Below are positions 27,096 through 35,735 of a DNA stretch of 64,000 bases, piece by piece. The notes under the pieces are model-generated. The model made no database searches and was not told the origin of the DNA. It was given only the letters and a program-made list of their open reading frames with translations. The stretch is taken from assembly GCF_900107485.1 (NCBI RefSeq), contig NZ_FNQE01000022.1, positions 1-64,000 on the forward strand, given 5' to 3'. Every line of letters starts with the position of its first letter. Positions within the stretch are counted from its first letter, which is position 1. Made by a program: the position numbers and the translations under genes. The DNA is from Proteiniborus ethanoligenes. GTDB taxonomy: Bacteria; Bacillota; Clostridia; Tissierellales; Proteiniboraceae.

Positions 27096-27485
27096 ATGGT
27101 TTATAATAAGAAACTAAACAGTTCAGGATATATTATAGACATTATTAAAGGAACTATTTTAGGTTTAATAGTTACTATTATATTGATGTTATTATTTACA
27201 ATTTTATTAACTTATTCAAAGCTTTCAGAGGAATTAATTCCATTAATTAACTCAATAATTATGATTTTAGGAATTACAACAGGTTCTATTTTTACTTCAA
27301 GAAAGGCATACAGAAATGGCTGGATAAGTGGTGGTCTAATAGGTGTTACGTATTTTCTAATAATTTTTCTTCTAAGTGTAATATTCATAAAGGATTTTAC
27401 TTTAGATAAATATACCTTTTTAAAGGGAATGATAGCATTGGTTATTGGTACTATAGGTGGGATGATAGGTATTAACATAAAATAA
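27096..27485 (+). CDS. TIGR04086-type membrane protein
   Basis: A 129-residue membrane protein with four hydrophobic helices, matching the small family often found next to SCIFF genes in Clostridia (TIGR04086, YrzE-like). Function is unknown. ATG 27096 is chosen because AGGAGGTG precedes it; the longer frame from 27069 includes that ribosome site. It ends 75 bases before scfA, with a separate extended -10 promoter between, so it may be a separate unit. Confidence 0.78.
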   Translation: MVYNKKLNSSGYIIDIIKGTILGLIVTIILMLLFTILLTYSKLSEELIPLINSIIMILGITTGSIFTSRKAYRNGWISGGLIGVTYFLIIFLLSVIFIKDFTLDKYTFLKGMIALVIGTIGGMIGINIK

Positions 27486-27488
27486 ACC

Positions 27489-27517
27489 TTTATTTAACAG
27501 TATTTTTGTGTTATAAT
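27489..27517 (+). promoter_or_regulatory. Extended -10 promoter of scfA
   Basis: TGTTATAAT (27509-27517) is a consensus extended -10. The -35 position 17 bases upstream (TTTATT) is weak, as allowed with a TGn motif. Confidence 0.45.
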
Positions 27518-27560
27518 TTATGTGGAAATTATAATAGATACTTTTAAGGGGGCATTGTAT

Positions 27561-27698
27561 ATGAAACACATCAAAACAATCAGTGGACATAACTTAAAAA
27601 ACACCATTGTTAATCATGGATGTGGGGAGTGTCAAACTTCTTGTCAATCAGCATGTAAAACTTCTTGTACAGTAGGTAATCAAACCTGTGAAAAATAA
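27561..27698 (+). CDS. scfA: SCIFF peptide precursor (six cysteines in forty-five residues)
   Basis: A 45-residue peptide with exactly six cysteines, at positions 21, 24, 28, 32, 36 and 43, matching the clostridial SCIFF family. It is a ribosomally made peptide whose Cys sulfur is joined to a Thr carbon by the radical-SAM maturase encoded next to it. The N-terminal 20 residues (MKHIKTISGHNLKNTIVNHG) act as the leader. ATG 27561 has AAGGGGG upstream. It is too short for most ORF filters. The biological role of the mature peptide is not known. Confidence 0.96.
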   Translation: MKHIKTISGHNLKNTIVNHGCGECQTSCQSACKTSCTVGNQTCEK

Positions 27699-27711
27699 GT
27701 TGTTGTTACAT

Positions 27712-27745
27712 AAAAAGTAGTGGGCAACCACTGCTTTTTAATTTT
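27712..27745 (+). terminator. Terminator/attenuator between scfA and scfB
   Basis: 12-bp stem (27712-27723 with 27728-27739, one G-U pair) with a GCAA tetraloop, and a run of Ts in the 3' arm and beyond. Partial read-through would give more precursor than maturase. Confidence 0.78.
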
Positions 27746-27803
27746 ATTTAGATTGTGTATAACAATGTAGATATATTATTTTGGAAAATTAGGGAGGCTA
27801 ATT

Positions 27804-29153
27804 ATGGCTAAAACACATAAATTTGAACTGAATGATAGAAAAATTATCCTAGATATTAATAGTGGTTCAGTTCATGTAGTAGATGATTTGGTATGGGATA
27901 TTATTGATTTGTTTGAGGACAATGAATTAAATGCAATTATAAATATTTTAAAGCCTAAATATGAAGAAAATTCAATAATGGAAGCTTATAACGAAATCCA
28001 AGAATTAGTTAATAATGGGCTATTATTAAGTGTAGAAGGGAGCCTTAGTGATATTGAATATAATAAAGATAACATTGTTAAAGCATTATGCTTACATGTG
28101 GCTCACGATTGTAACTTAAGATGTAAGTACTGCTTTGCATCTCAAGGAGATTTCCATGGGGACAGGCTTCTTATGCCATTTGAAGTAGGGAAAAAAGCAC
28201 TAGATTTTTTAGTTCGAAATTCTGGCAATAGAAGAAACTTGGAGGTTGACTTTTTTGGCGGAGAGCCTTTAATGAACTTTGATGTAGTAAAACAATTGGT
28301 TGCTTATGGAAGAGAGCTAGAGAAAAAACATAATAAGGTTTTTAGATTCACCATAACTACAAACGGAGTTCTTTTAGATAAAGAAAATATGAAATTCATA
28401 AATGAAAATATGGACAATGTAGTCTTAAGTTTAGATGGTAGGAAAGAAGTCAATGATTATATGAGACCCACAATTAATGGGTATGGAAGCTATGATGTTA
28501 TAATGCCAAAGTTTTTAGAGTTTGTTAGGCTAAGAGACAATAAATCATATTATGTGAGAGGTACATTTACTAGAAACAATTTAGACTTTGGGAAAGATGT
28601 GATTAATTTATACAAAGAGGGATTCAATAGTATTTCTGTTGAGCCTGTAGTGGCTAAGCCTGAAGAAGATTATGCAATATTAGAAGAACATTTATCAGAT
28701 ATCCTAAGAGAATATGAAGAATTATCAAAAGAATATATTAAGCTTAATAAGGAAGGAAAGGGTTTTAGTTTTTTCCATTTTATGATAGATTTAAACCATG
28801 GACCCTGCTTCATTAAAAGAGTAGTAGGTTGTGGTGCAGGAGTAGAATATTTAGCAGTAACACCAGAAGGAGATTTATACCCTTGTCATCAGTTTGTAGG
28901 AGATGAAGAATTTAAGATGGGGGATGTAGATACAGGTATCATTAAGAAAGATATTAGGGATAGTTTTAAAAATGCAAATGTATATTCAAAAGAAGATTGC
29001 AAGAGCTGTTGGGCAAGATATTATTGTAGTGGTGGTTGCCATGCTAATGCATATAATTTTAATAATGACATAACTATACCTTATTCAATTGGATGTGAAA
29101 TGGAGAAGAAAAGAATAGAGTGTGCCTTATCAGTGGCTGCTAATATTAAATAG
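27804..29153 (+). CDS. scfB: SCIFF peptide maturase, radical SAM/SPASM
   Basis: Makes Cys-to-Thr thioether links in the SCIFF peptide. The 449 residues begin with a peptide-recognition (RRE-like) region (about 1-85). A radical-SAM core follows with CNLRCKYC (Cys103, Cys107, Cys110) and FFGGEPLMNF. The C-terminal SPASM part has CGAGVEYLAVTPEG, CHQF, and CKSCWARYYCSGGC. Cysteines for two auxiliary iron-sulfur clusters are thus present. ATG 27804 has GGGAGG upstream. It lies 105 bases after scfA, past a hairpin, and 11 before the next gene. Confidence 0.95.
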   Translation: MAKTHKFELNDRKIILDINSGSVHVVDDLVWDIIDLFEDNELNAIINILKPKYEENSIMEAYNEIQELVNNGLLLSVEGSLSDIEYNKDNIVKALCLHVAHDCNLRCKYCFASQGDFHGDRLLMPFEVGKKALDFLVRNSGNRRNLEVDFFGGEPLMNFDVVKQLVAYGRELEKKHNKVFRFTITTNGVLLDKENMKFINENMDNVVLSLDGRKEVNDYMRPTINGYGSYDVIMPKFLEFVRLRDNKSYYVRGTFTRNNLDFGKDVINLYKEGFNSISVEPVVAKPEEDYAILEEHLSDILREYEELSKEYIKLNKEGKGFSFFHFMIDLNHGPCFIKRVVGCGAGVEYLAVTPEGDLYPCHQFVGDEEFKMGDVDTGIIKKDIRDSFKNANVYSKEDCKSCWARYYCSGGCHANAYNFNNDITIPYSIGCEMEKKRIECALSVAANIK

Positions 29154-29164
29154 GAGGATATTAA

Positions 29165-29668
29165 ATGATAATTGAATACCAAGGAGCAACACCTAATATC
29201 CATGAAAGTTGTTTTATTGCTGAAAGTGCAGAAGTAATTGGAAATATAAACATAGGTGAACATACTAGTATATGGTATAATTGCGTTTTAAGAGGAGATG
29301 AGAACTCCATATCAATTGGTAAGTTTACAAATATTCAAGATGGATCAGTTATTCATATTACAGAGGATTTAAATACTGAAATAGGAGATTATGTAACAGT
29401 AGGTCATAAGGCTATAGTTCATGCTTGTAAAATCGGGAACAATGTACTTGTAGGCATGGGGGCTATTATCCTAGATGGTGCTAAGATAGAAGACAATGTA
29501 CTAATTGGAGCAGGTAGCATAGTAACTCCTGGTAAAATAATTCCATCAGGATCTTTAGTTTTAGGCTCTCCTGCTAAAGTAGCTAGAAGCTTAACAAGTG
29601 AAGAAATTGAACAACTAAAACAATCTGCAATAGATTATGTGAGATATGCAGAAAAACACAAAAAATGA
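29165..29668 (+). CDS. Gamma-carbonic anhydrase family protein
   Basis: A 167-residue left-handed beta-helix protein of the gamma-carbonic anhydrase/YrdA type. It has repeated hexapeptides, VIHIT near residue 59, and metal-ligand-like histidines in GHKAIVHACKIG near residue 80. Many such proteins have no proven anhydrase activity. The end LGSPAKVARSLTSEE is typical. ATG 29165 has TAGGAGG upstream, and it is joined to scfB by 11 bases, a common neighbour in Clostridia. Confidence 0.9.
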   Translation: MIIEYQGATPNIHESCFIAESAEVIGNINIGEHTSIWYNCVLRGDENSISIGKFTNIQDGSVIHITEDLNTEIGDYVTVGHKAIVHACKIGNNVLVGMGAIILDGAKIEDNVLIGAGSIVTPGKIIPSGSLVLGSPAKVARSLTSEEIEQLKQSAIDYVRYAEKHKK

Positions 29669-29744
29669 TGAATATTGTTATTATTGACTTAAAAGTAGTA
29701 GAGGTTGTATAATAAATTTTATGAAGAAAGAAGGGGGAAACATT

Positions 29745-31010
29745 ATGAACCTTAAGAATACAACTGTTTTTATATTAATAATTGTACTAGTAGGAGTAGT
29801 AGCTTATGGCGCTATAAATGGTATGGACCTAGGAAAGATTAAGATTCAAACTGCAAGGGACCAAGTAGGGCTAGGGCTTGACTTAGCAGGAGGAGTCTAT
29901 GTATTGTTAGAAGCTCAAACAGATGAAACAGGTGCAGAGCTAGATAAAAAAATGGAACAAGCAATGGCAATAATAAGACAGAGAGTAGATGGACTAGGCG
30001 TATCTGAGCCAAATTTAGTAAAAGAAGGTAACAAAAGAATAGGAATCGAGCTTGCAGGATTAAACGATACTCAGCAAGCTATTGATATGATTGGTAAAAC
30101 AGCACAACTTCAGTTCATTGATGCAGAAGGGAATGTAGTGGTAACAGGAAAAAACGTAAAAAAGTCAGAAGTTTCATTTCAAAGAGGAAGCACTGGTGCT
30201 GAAGAACCTGTTGTTTCTTTAGAGTTTGATAAAGAGGGAGCAGATAGCTTTGCAGAAGCTACTTCAAGATTGGCGGAAAAGACTGCTGACCAGGATAAGA
30301 TCATTTTTATAGTGCTAGACGATCAGATTATTTCAAGTCCTGTTGTGAGAGCTACTATAAGAGATGGAAGAGCAGTTATTGAAGGTGGTTTTGACATTCA
30401 AAGTGCAAGTGAACTTGCAACCTTAATTAGAGCAGGTGCATTACCAGTTGAGCTAAAAGAAGTTAGAACATCTATTATTGGACCTACACTTGGGCTTGAA
30501 TCCTTAGATAGAAGTATACAGGCAGGCGCAATTGGTTTAGCTCTTATATTTTTATTTATGCTTATAGTCTATAGAATACCAGGATTAATAGCAGATATTA
30601 GTTTAACAATATATGTTCTAATAGTATTAGGTATAATGATAATCTTAGGGGTAAAATTAACTTTACCTGGCATTGCTGGGCTAATTCTTTCTATTGGAAT
30701 GGCAGTAGATGCAAATGTAGTTATCTTCGAAAGAATTAAAGAAGAACTTAAAACAGGAAAGACTCTTAGAGCTTCAGTAGATAGTGGATTCAAAAGAGCG
30801 TTATCAAGTGTTTTAGATGCTAACATTACAACCCTTATTGCTGGTTTTGTTCTATTTTATTTTGGAGCAGGTCCAATTAAAGGTTTTGGAGTTACTCTGA
30901 TTATTGGGATTGCTTCATCAATGATTACAGCAATTTTTATTACAAAATTCTTATTGAAAACCTTCATAGGAACAAATTTAGTAAAAAATACGAAGCTTTA
31001 TGGTGCTTAA
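29745..31010 (+). CDS. secD: Protein translocase subunit SecD
   Basis: SecD uses the proton gradient to help pull exported proteins through SecYEG. The 421 residues show the first helix, then the exported domain with GLDLAGGVYVLLEA near residue 45 and RQRVDGLGVSEP near residue 85. Five further helices follow from about residue 260, with DANVVIFERIKEEL near residue 325. ATG 29745 is preferred, with AAGGGGG before it, over the longer frame from 29721. It is 13 bases from secF. Confidence 0.95.
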   Translation: MNLKNTTVFILIIVLVGVVAYGAINGMDLGKIKIQTARDQVGLGLDLAGGVYVLLEAQTDETGAELDKKMEQAMAIIRQRVDGLGVSEPNLVKEGNKRIGIELAGLNDTQQAIDMIGKTAQLQFIDAEGNVVVTGKNVKKSEVSFQRGSTGAEEPVVSLEFDKEGADSFAEATSRLAEKTADQDKIIFIVLDDQIISSPVVRATIRDGRAVIEGGFDIQSASELATLIRAGALPVELKEVRTSIIGPTLGLESLDRSIQAGAIGLALIFLFMLIVYRIPGLIADISLTIYVLIVLGIMIILGVKLTLPGIAGLILSIGMAVDANVVIFERIKEELKTGKTLRASVDSGFKRALSSVLDANITTLIAGFVLFYFGAGPIKGFGVTLIIGIASSMITAIFITKFLLKTFIGTNLVKNTKLYGA

Positions 31011-31023
31011 GGGGGGAAATGTT

Positions 31024-31911
31024 ATGAACTTTATTAAAAGAAAAAATATATTTTTTATAATATCTGCATTAGTTATTATAATAGGCTTAGGCTTTGGACT
31101 TTCCACAGGCTTAAACTATGGCTTAGATTTTACAGGTGGAACTTTAATGCAAATCAGCTTAGGAAAGTCTGTTCCAGTTGAAGAAGTTAGGAGAATAACC
31201 GATACTTTTGACACAAAAGCAAGTATTATCCATGCTGGCACAAATAAAGATGAGGTAATAATTAAATCGACTTTAGATTTTGACAATAAAGAAAGAAATG
31301 AAATTTTTGCAATGTTTAAGGAAGAATACGGTCTTGAAAATGATGCCCTAATACAATCTCAGAAGTTTGGACCTGCTATAGGCAGTGAAATTCAAAGAAA
31401 GGCTTGGTTGTCAATAATTATTGCAACTTTAGGGATGCTAATATATATTACACTTAGATTTGAAGTTAAATTTGGCTTAGCCGCTATTATAGCTTTAATT
31501 CATGATGTATTAATTGTCATAGCTGTTTATGCACTTTTCAATATTCCTTTAGATAGTTCTTTTGTTGCAGCTATTCTAACAATAGTGGGTTATTCTATAA
31601 ATGATACAATAGTTGTTTTTGATAGGATTCGTGAAAACTTGAAATTAATGAAAAAGAATAGCTATGAAGATGTTATTAATTCTAGCATAGTTCAAACAAT
31701 AACTAGGACAATTAACACTTCATTTACTACATTGCTTGCAATAGTTACTCTTTATATATTAGGTGTAGATGCAATTAAAGATTTTGCTTTTCCTCTAATT
31801 GTTGGTATTGTTGCAGGAACTTATTCCTCAATATTTATTGCAAGCCCTGTTTGGTATATTCTAAAAACTAAGTTTAAAGAAAAAGACAAAGTAAATCCTC
31901 ATAGAATGTAA
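31024..31911 (+). CDS. secF: Protein translocase subunit SecF
   Basis: Partner of SecD, 295 residues, with six helices. Family motifs are GLNYGLDFTGGTLM near residue 28, TIVGYSINDTIVVFDRIREN near residue 185 and INTSFTTLLAI near residue 232. ATG 31024 has AAGGGGGG; the alternative at 31000 lies within the secD end. A clean terminator follows the stop. Confidence 0.95.
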   Translation: MNFIKRKNIFFIISALVIIIGLGFGLSTGLNYGLDFTGGTLMQISLGKSVPVEEVRRITDTFDTKASIIHAGTNKDEVIIKSTLDFDNKERNEIFAMFKEEYGLENDALIQSQKFGPAIGSEIQRKAWLSIIIATLGMLIYITLRFEVKFGLAAIIALIHDVLIVIAVYALFNIPLDSSFVAAILTIVGYSINDTIVVFDRIRENLKLMKKNSYEDVINSSIVQTITRTINTSFTTLLAIVTLYILGVDAIKDFAFPLIVGIVAGTYSSIFIASPVWYILKTKFKEKDKVNPHRM

Positions 31912-31935
31912 AAACTGCCTAAAGGCAGTTTTTTT
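31911..31935 (+). terminator. Terminator after secF
   Basis: Perfect 9-bp stem (31911-31919 with 31924-31932), TAAA loop, seven-T run. Confidence 0.9.
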
Positions 31936-32057
31936 ATATTATTGTTTTGCAAAGGATAATTCTTGTTAAAATTAATGTTATCATGGTAATATATATACAT
32001 AAGAAATGAAAAGCAATAAAATATAAAGAAATATACTTAATTTCAGGAGGTATTAAA

Positions 32058-32453
32058 ATGCAAGCTGGATTTATAATATCTTTATTTTTTGCCATTATAG
32101 TTGCAGTTTTCGCACTTAAAAATGGTGGAAGTGTTAATATTGACTTTATTTTTGCTAAAGTCCAAGTATCTCAAGCAATAGTAATTTTTGTTTCAGCAGC
32201 TCTGGGAGCTGTAATAGTAGCTTTTCTTGGACTAGTACGACAAGTAAAATTAACTATGAAACTAAAAGAACAAGGAAAGCTAATAAATTCTCTTAACAGC
32301 GATAAACAGTCTCTTGAAAATGAAATCCATATATTGAAAGAGGGTAAAACTATGGAAAGCTATGAGAATCTAAATGAAGCTAAAGAAATTATGAAAGAAC
32401 AAGATGGAATTTCTAACACTGAAGGAGAAAATAACACTGAAGAGAATGTATAA
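32058..32453 (+). CDS. LapA-domain (DUF1049) membrane protein
   Basis: A 131-residue protein with two membrane helices (about residues 4-20 and 38-60), resembling the LapA domain. A predicted coiled coil (about 65-100) and an acidic tail follow. In enterobacteria LapA is linked with lipopolysaccharide assembly; that cannot apply to a Gram-positive, so its role here is unknown. ATG 32058 has AGGAGG upstream. It lies 73 bases before recJ. Confidence 0.8.
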   Translation: MQAGFIISLFFAIIVAVFALKNGGSVNIDFIFAKVQVSQAIVIFVSAALGAVIVAFLGLVRQVKLTMKLKEQGKLINSLNSDKQSLENEIHILKEGKTMESYENLNEAKEIMKEQDGISNTEGENNTEENV

Positions 32454-32526
32454 CATTTTGCTTATTGAACAGTATTTAAGTATAGGATATAATTGAAATG
32501 TATTTTCTTTTTAGTGGGTGAAGCAA

Positions 32527-35043
32527 ATGATAAAATTCGAAAGTCTAGTCAAAATTGCTGAAAAGGATAATATTATTATAGATGAGTTAAGTAAAAAGCT
32601 TAATATCACTAGATTAACTTCAAAAGTAATGATAAACAGGGGAATAACAAGTATAGATTATGCTCAAGCCTTTTTAAATCCTGATATTAAAGATTTATTA
32701 GACCCTTTCCTATTAAGCGACATGAATGTAGCAGTAAAGAGGATTGTCGAGGCAATACATAATAACGAAAATATTTGGATATATGGAGATTATGATGTAG
32801 ATGGAGTTACTAGTACATCAATACTTATTATTTACCTGAAAGCATTAACTAAAAATATATACTTTTACATTCCGGATCGCATGACTGAAGGGTATGGTCT
32901 TAATATTGAGGCCATGGATTATATAAAAAGCAAAGGTGGACAACTGGTAATCACCGTTGATTGCGGCATAAAATCTTTTGATGTAGCAGAACATTGTAAG
33001 GGCATTGGTTTAGATCTTATAATAACGGACCATCATACCTGTGAGTCAATATTACCAGACGCAATTGCTGTTGTTAATCCTAATAGATTAGATAGTCAGT
33101 ATCCTTTTAATAAGTTAGCTGGAGTAGGGGTAGCTTTTAAGCTTGTACAGGCCTTAGCATCAGAATTAAATACAGGAATAGATTATGTAAATATAGTACC
33201 TATTGTTGCAATAGGTACTATTGCGGATGTAGTTTCTCTAACTGGAGAAAATAGAATTATTGTCAAAAACGGCCTTAGTATGATAAAGCAAACCCAAAAT
33301 TTGGGTATCAAGGCTTTATTAGAAGTTACTGATCTCCTGAATAAGGAAGTTACAAGCGGACATATTGGATTCATTATAGGGCCTAGAATCAATGCTGCAG
33401 GTAGAATAGGAATGGCAAGGTATGGAGTAGAACTTTTTACTTCTAATACCTATGAAGAAGCCTTAGATTTGGCTAAAATCCTAGACAAGGAGAATGTCAA
33501 AAGACAAGAAATCGAAGCTAAGATTTTAGAGGAGGCTGAAAAGTTAATATATGAGGAATTAGACTTAGAAAAAGATAAAATACTTGTACTAGCTTCAGAA
33601 AATTGGCATAGTGGAGTTATAGGTATTGTGTCTTCTAGGCTAACAGAAAAATATCATAGACCAAGTATTCTACTTTCATTGGAAGATGATGAGGGGAGAG
33701 GCTCTGCAAGGAGTATTTCGAATTTTGATTTATATGAAAACTTAAGCAAATGTAAGGAATTATTTGTTGGATTTGGAGGGCATAAGCAAGCAGCAGGTCT
33801 TACGATAAAAAAGCAAAATATTCAAGAGTTTAGAAAAAGAATAAATGAAATTGCAGAGGAAGAATTGGAAGAAGTTGATTTTATACCTGAAACTGTAGTT
33901 GATTCTTTGATTGATATAGAAGATATTTCTATAGATACTGCTAATGAGCTAAAATCACTCGAGCCTTTTGGAATAGATAATCCTAGTCCAATTTTTCTAT
34001 TCAATAGTGCTACTGTTAAATCAGTCAGATCCATTGGTAAAGACGAAAGACATTTAAAGCTTATTATTGAAAAAGAGGGCTATTCTGTAGATTGTGTTGG
34101 ATTTAATTATGGTAGCTATGCTAATATTATTAAAATTGGCCAACAAATTGACTTAGTTGTAACGATTAGTATAAATGATTATTTAGGGCAGAAAAGTGTT
34201 CAGCTATTAATAAAAGATATTGTTACATCATATGAAGAGAAGCTCACTAGCTCTATTAATTATTTAGATTCCATACTGCCAATAATTAGACAATCATGTA
34301 ATGAATCCACGGATTTCAATATAAGCAATGATATGTTACATTATATAAATGAAGAAGATAGAAAAAAATATGTAATAGAAGCTTTAAACAAGGAAAATAA
34401 TATTTTAGTTATCATAAACAATATATTTAACTTAGCCGGGTTACTTAACATAATGCAGCATCAAGGCAGAGATTTTGTGAGAAACATAAATATATCTTAT
34501 AATTTATCTAGAGGATACAAGCCATGTGATATAATTGTAGTTCCAGCATTAAGTCAAATAGATAAGGAGAAATATAAAAATGTAATTATATATGATTTGT
34601 GCTTTAACAGAGATTATTTTATAAATATTACAAAAACTTTTAAACAAGCTAAACTACAAGCTTTAATAGTGGAAGAAGATTTTAATAAAAATAAAAGCTT
34701 TATTAAAGACATAACACCTGAGATTAATGAGATTAGGTTAGTATATAAATCATTTATTTCTAGAAAAGAAAAAGTTCTTAGGATTAAAGAAGATAGTTAC
34801 TTGTTTTCCTTAAGAAGTAGAGCTAATATACATATTAGTAGTTTTAGATTTAATGCTATTTTAAGAATATTAAAAGAAGCAAAATTAGTTGATTATATAA
34901 TTAAAGATAGTTATATTTTTGTAAAAATGCTCAATTCGCCTAATGAAAAAATTAATATTACTAGCGTACCCATTTACGATGCTCTTTACAGGGCGGCTAA
35001 TGAGGTAATTAGTTTTCAAAAAAACATAAAATCTTTAAATTAG
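32527..35043 (+). CDS. recJ: Single-stranded-DNA exonuclease RecJ
   Basis: 5'-3' exonuclease for recombination and mismatch repair. Its DHH-phosphoesterase core has motif I YGDYDVDGVTS (near residue 90), motif III TDHHTC (near 160) and the DHHA1 motif GFGGHKQAAGL (near 415). An OB-fold region follows, then a long C-terminal extension to residue 838. Length exceeds the 577 of Escherichia coli and resembles the long Bacillus type. ATG 32527 is more likely than GTG 32518, which overlaps the GTGGGTG ribosome region. apt follows after 13 bases. Confidence 0.95.
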   Translation: MIKFESLVKIAEKDNIIIDELSKKLNITRLTSKVMINRGITSIDYAQAFLNPDIKDLLDPFLLSDMNVAVKRIVEAIHNNENIWIYGDYDVDGVTSTSILIIYLKALTKNIYFYIPDRMTEGYGLNIEAMDYIKSKGGQLVITVDCGIKSFDVAEHCKGIGLDLIITDHHTCESILPDAIAVVNPNRLDSQYPFNKLAGVGVAFKLVQALASELNTGIDYVNIVPIVAIGTIADVVSLTGENRIIVKNGLSMIKQTQNLGIKALLEVTDLLNKEVTSGHIGFIIGPRINAAGRIGMARYGVELFTSNTYEEALDLAKILDKENVKRQEIEAKILEEAEKLIYEELDLEKDKILVLASENWHSGVIGIVSSRLTEKYHRPSILLSLEDDEGRGSARSISNFDLYENLSKCKELFVGFGGHKQAAGLTIKKQNIQEFRKRINEIAEEELEEVDFIPETVVDSLIDIEDISIDTANELKSLEPFGIDNPSPIFLFNSATVKSVRSIGKDERHLKLIIEKEGYSVDCVGFNYGSYANIIKIGQQIDLVVTISINDYLGQKSVQLLIKDIVTSYEEKLTSSINYLDSILPIIRQSCNESTDFNISNDMLHYINEEDRKKYVIEALNKENNILVIINNIFNLAGLLNIMQHQGRDFVRNINISYNLSRGYKPCDIIVVPALSQIDKEKYKNVIIYDLCFNRDYFINITKTFKQAKLQALIVEEDFNKNKSFIKDITPEINEIRLVYKSFISRKEKVLRIKEDSYLFSLRSRANIHISSFRFNAILRILKEAKLVDYIIKDSYIFVKMLNSPNEKINITSVPIYDALYRAANEVISFQKNIKSLN

Positions 35044-35056
35044 AGGAGGAAGAAAA

Positions 35057-35572
35057 ATGGATTTTAAAGGTAAAATCAGAAGTATTAAAGACTTTCCTAA
35101 AGAAGGCATCAATTTTAGAGATATTACAACAGTATTAAAAGATAAAGAAGCCTTTCGCGAATGTATTCTGCAAATGGCAGAACAATTAAGGAATAAAAAC
35201 ATAGATGTAATAGTAGGTCCTGAAGCACGTGGATTTTTAATAGGTGCGCCTCTTGCTTATGAGCTAGGAGTTGGCTTTGTACCTGTTAGGAAACCTGGGA
35301 AACTACCTTCAGATACTATTAGCTTTGAATATGAGTTAGAATATGGAACAGACAAACTTGAAATGCATAAAGATGCAATAACAAAAGGACAAAGAGTGGC
35401 TGTAATCGATGACCTACTTGCAACAGGTGGAACAGCACTATCTACATGTAAAATGATAGAGCAGTTAGGTGGCGTTGTGGTGTCAGTTGGTTTCTTTATT
35501 GAATTAGAAGACATCAATGGTAAAGGTGTTCTTCAAGATTATGATGTGTTTTCAATAGTTAAATTCCAATAG
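35057..35572 (+). CDS. apt: Adenine phosphoribosyltransferase
   Basis: Salvages adenine with PRPP to give AMP. The 171 residues match the family, with GPEARGFLIGAPLAYELG near residue 54, VRKPGKLPS near residue 76 and the PRPP loop VIDDLLATGGTA near residue 115. ATG 35057 has GAGGAGG upstream. recJ-apt-relA is a well-known order in Gram-positives. A terminator separates it from relA. Confidence 0.96.
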   Translation: MDFKGKIRSIKDFPKEGINFRDITTVLKDKEAFRECILQMAEQLRNKNIDVIVGPEARGFLIGAPLAYELGVGFVPVRKPGKLPSDTISFEYELEYGTDKLEMHKDAITKGQRVAVIDDLLATGGTALSTCKMIEQLGGVVVSVGFFIELEDINGKGVLQDYDVFSIVKFQ

Positions 35573-35596
35573 CACTTTCAAATACTTAAATAATAT

Positions 35597-35622
35597 ACAG
35601 CCCATATTTTGGGCTGTTTTTG
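35597..35622 (+). terminator. Terminator after apt
   Basis: 8-bp GC-rich stem (35597-35604 with 35610-35617), five-base loop, T-run. Confidence 0.88.
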
Positions 35623-35655
35623 TAAAAATAGTACAATTTATTTTTAGCCAAACTG

Positions 35656-35684
35656 TTTCAGTAAAGGTTTGAATCTGGTATACT
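35656..35684 (+). promoter_or_regulatory. Candidate relA promoter (extended -10)
   Basis: TGGTATACT (35676-35684) is an extended -10 with a weak TTTCAG (35656-35661) 17 bases upstream. It starts transcription about 45 bases before relA. Confidence 0.4.
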
Positions 35685-35735
35685 ATATTTATATAATTTT
35701 AGACACAACTAGACTTTAGTGAGAGGTTGAGAGAA

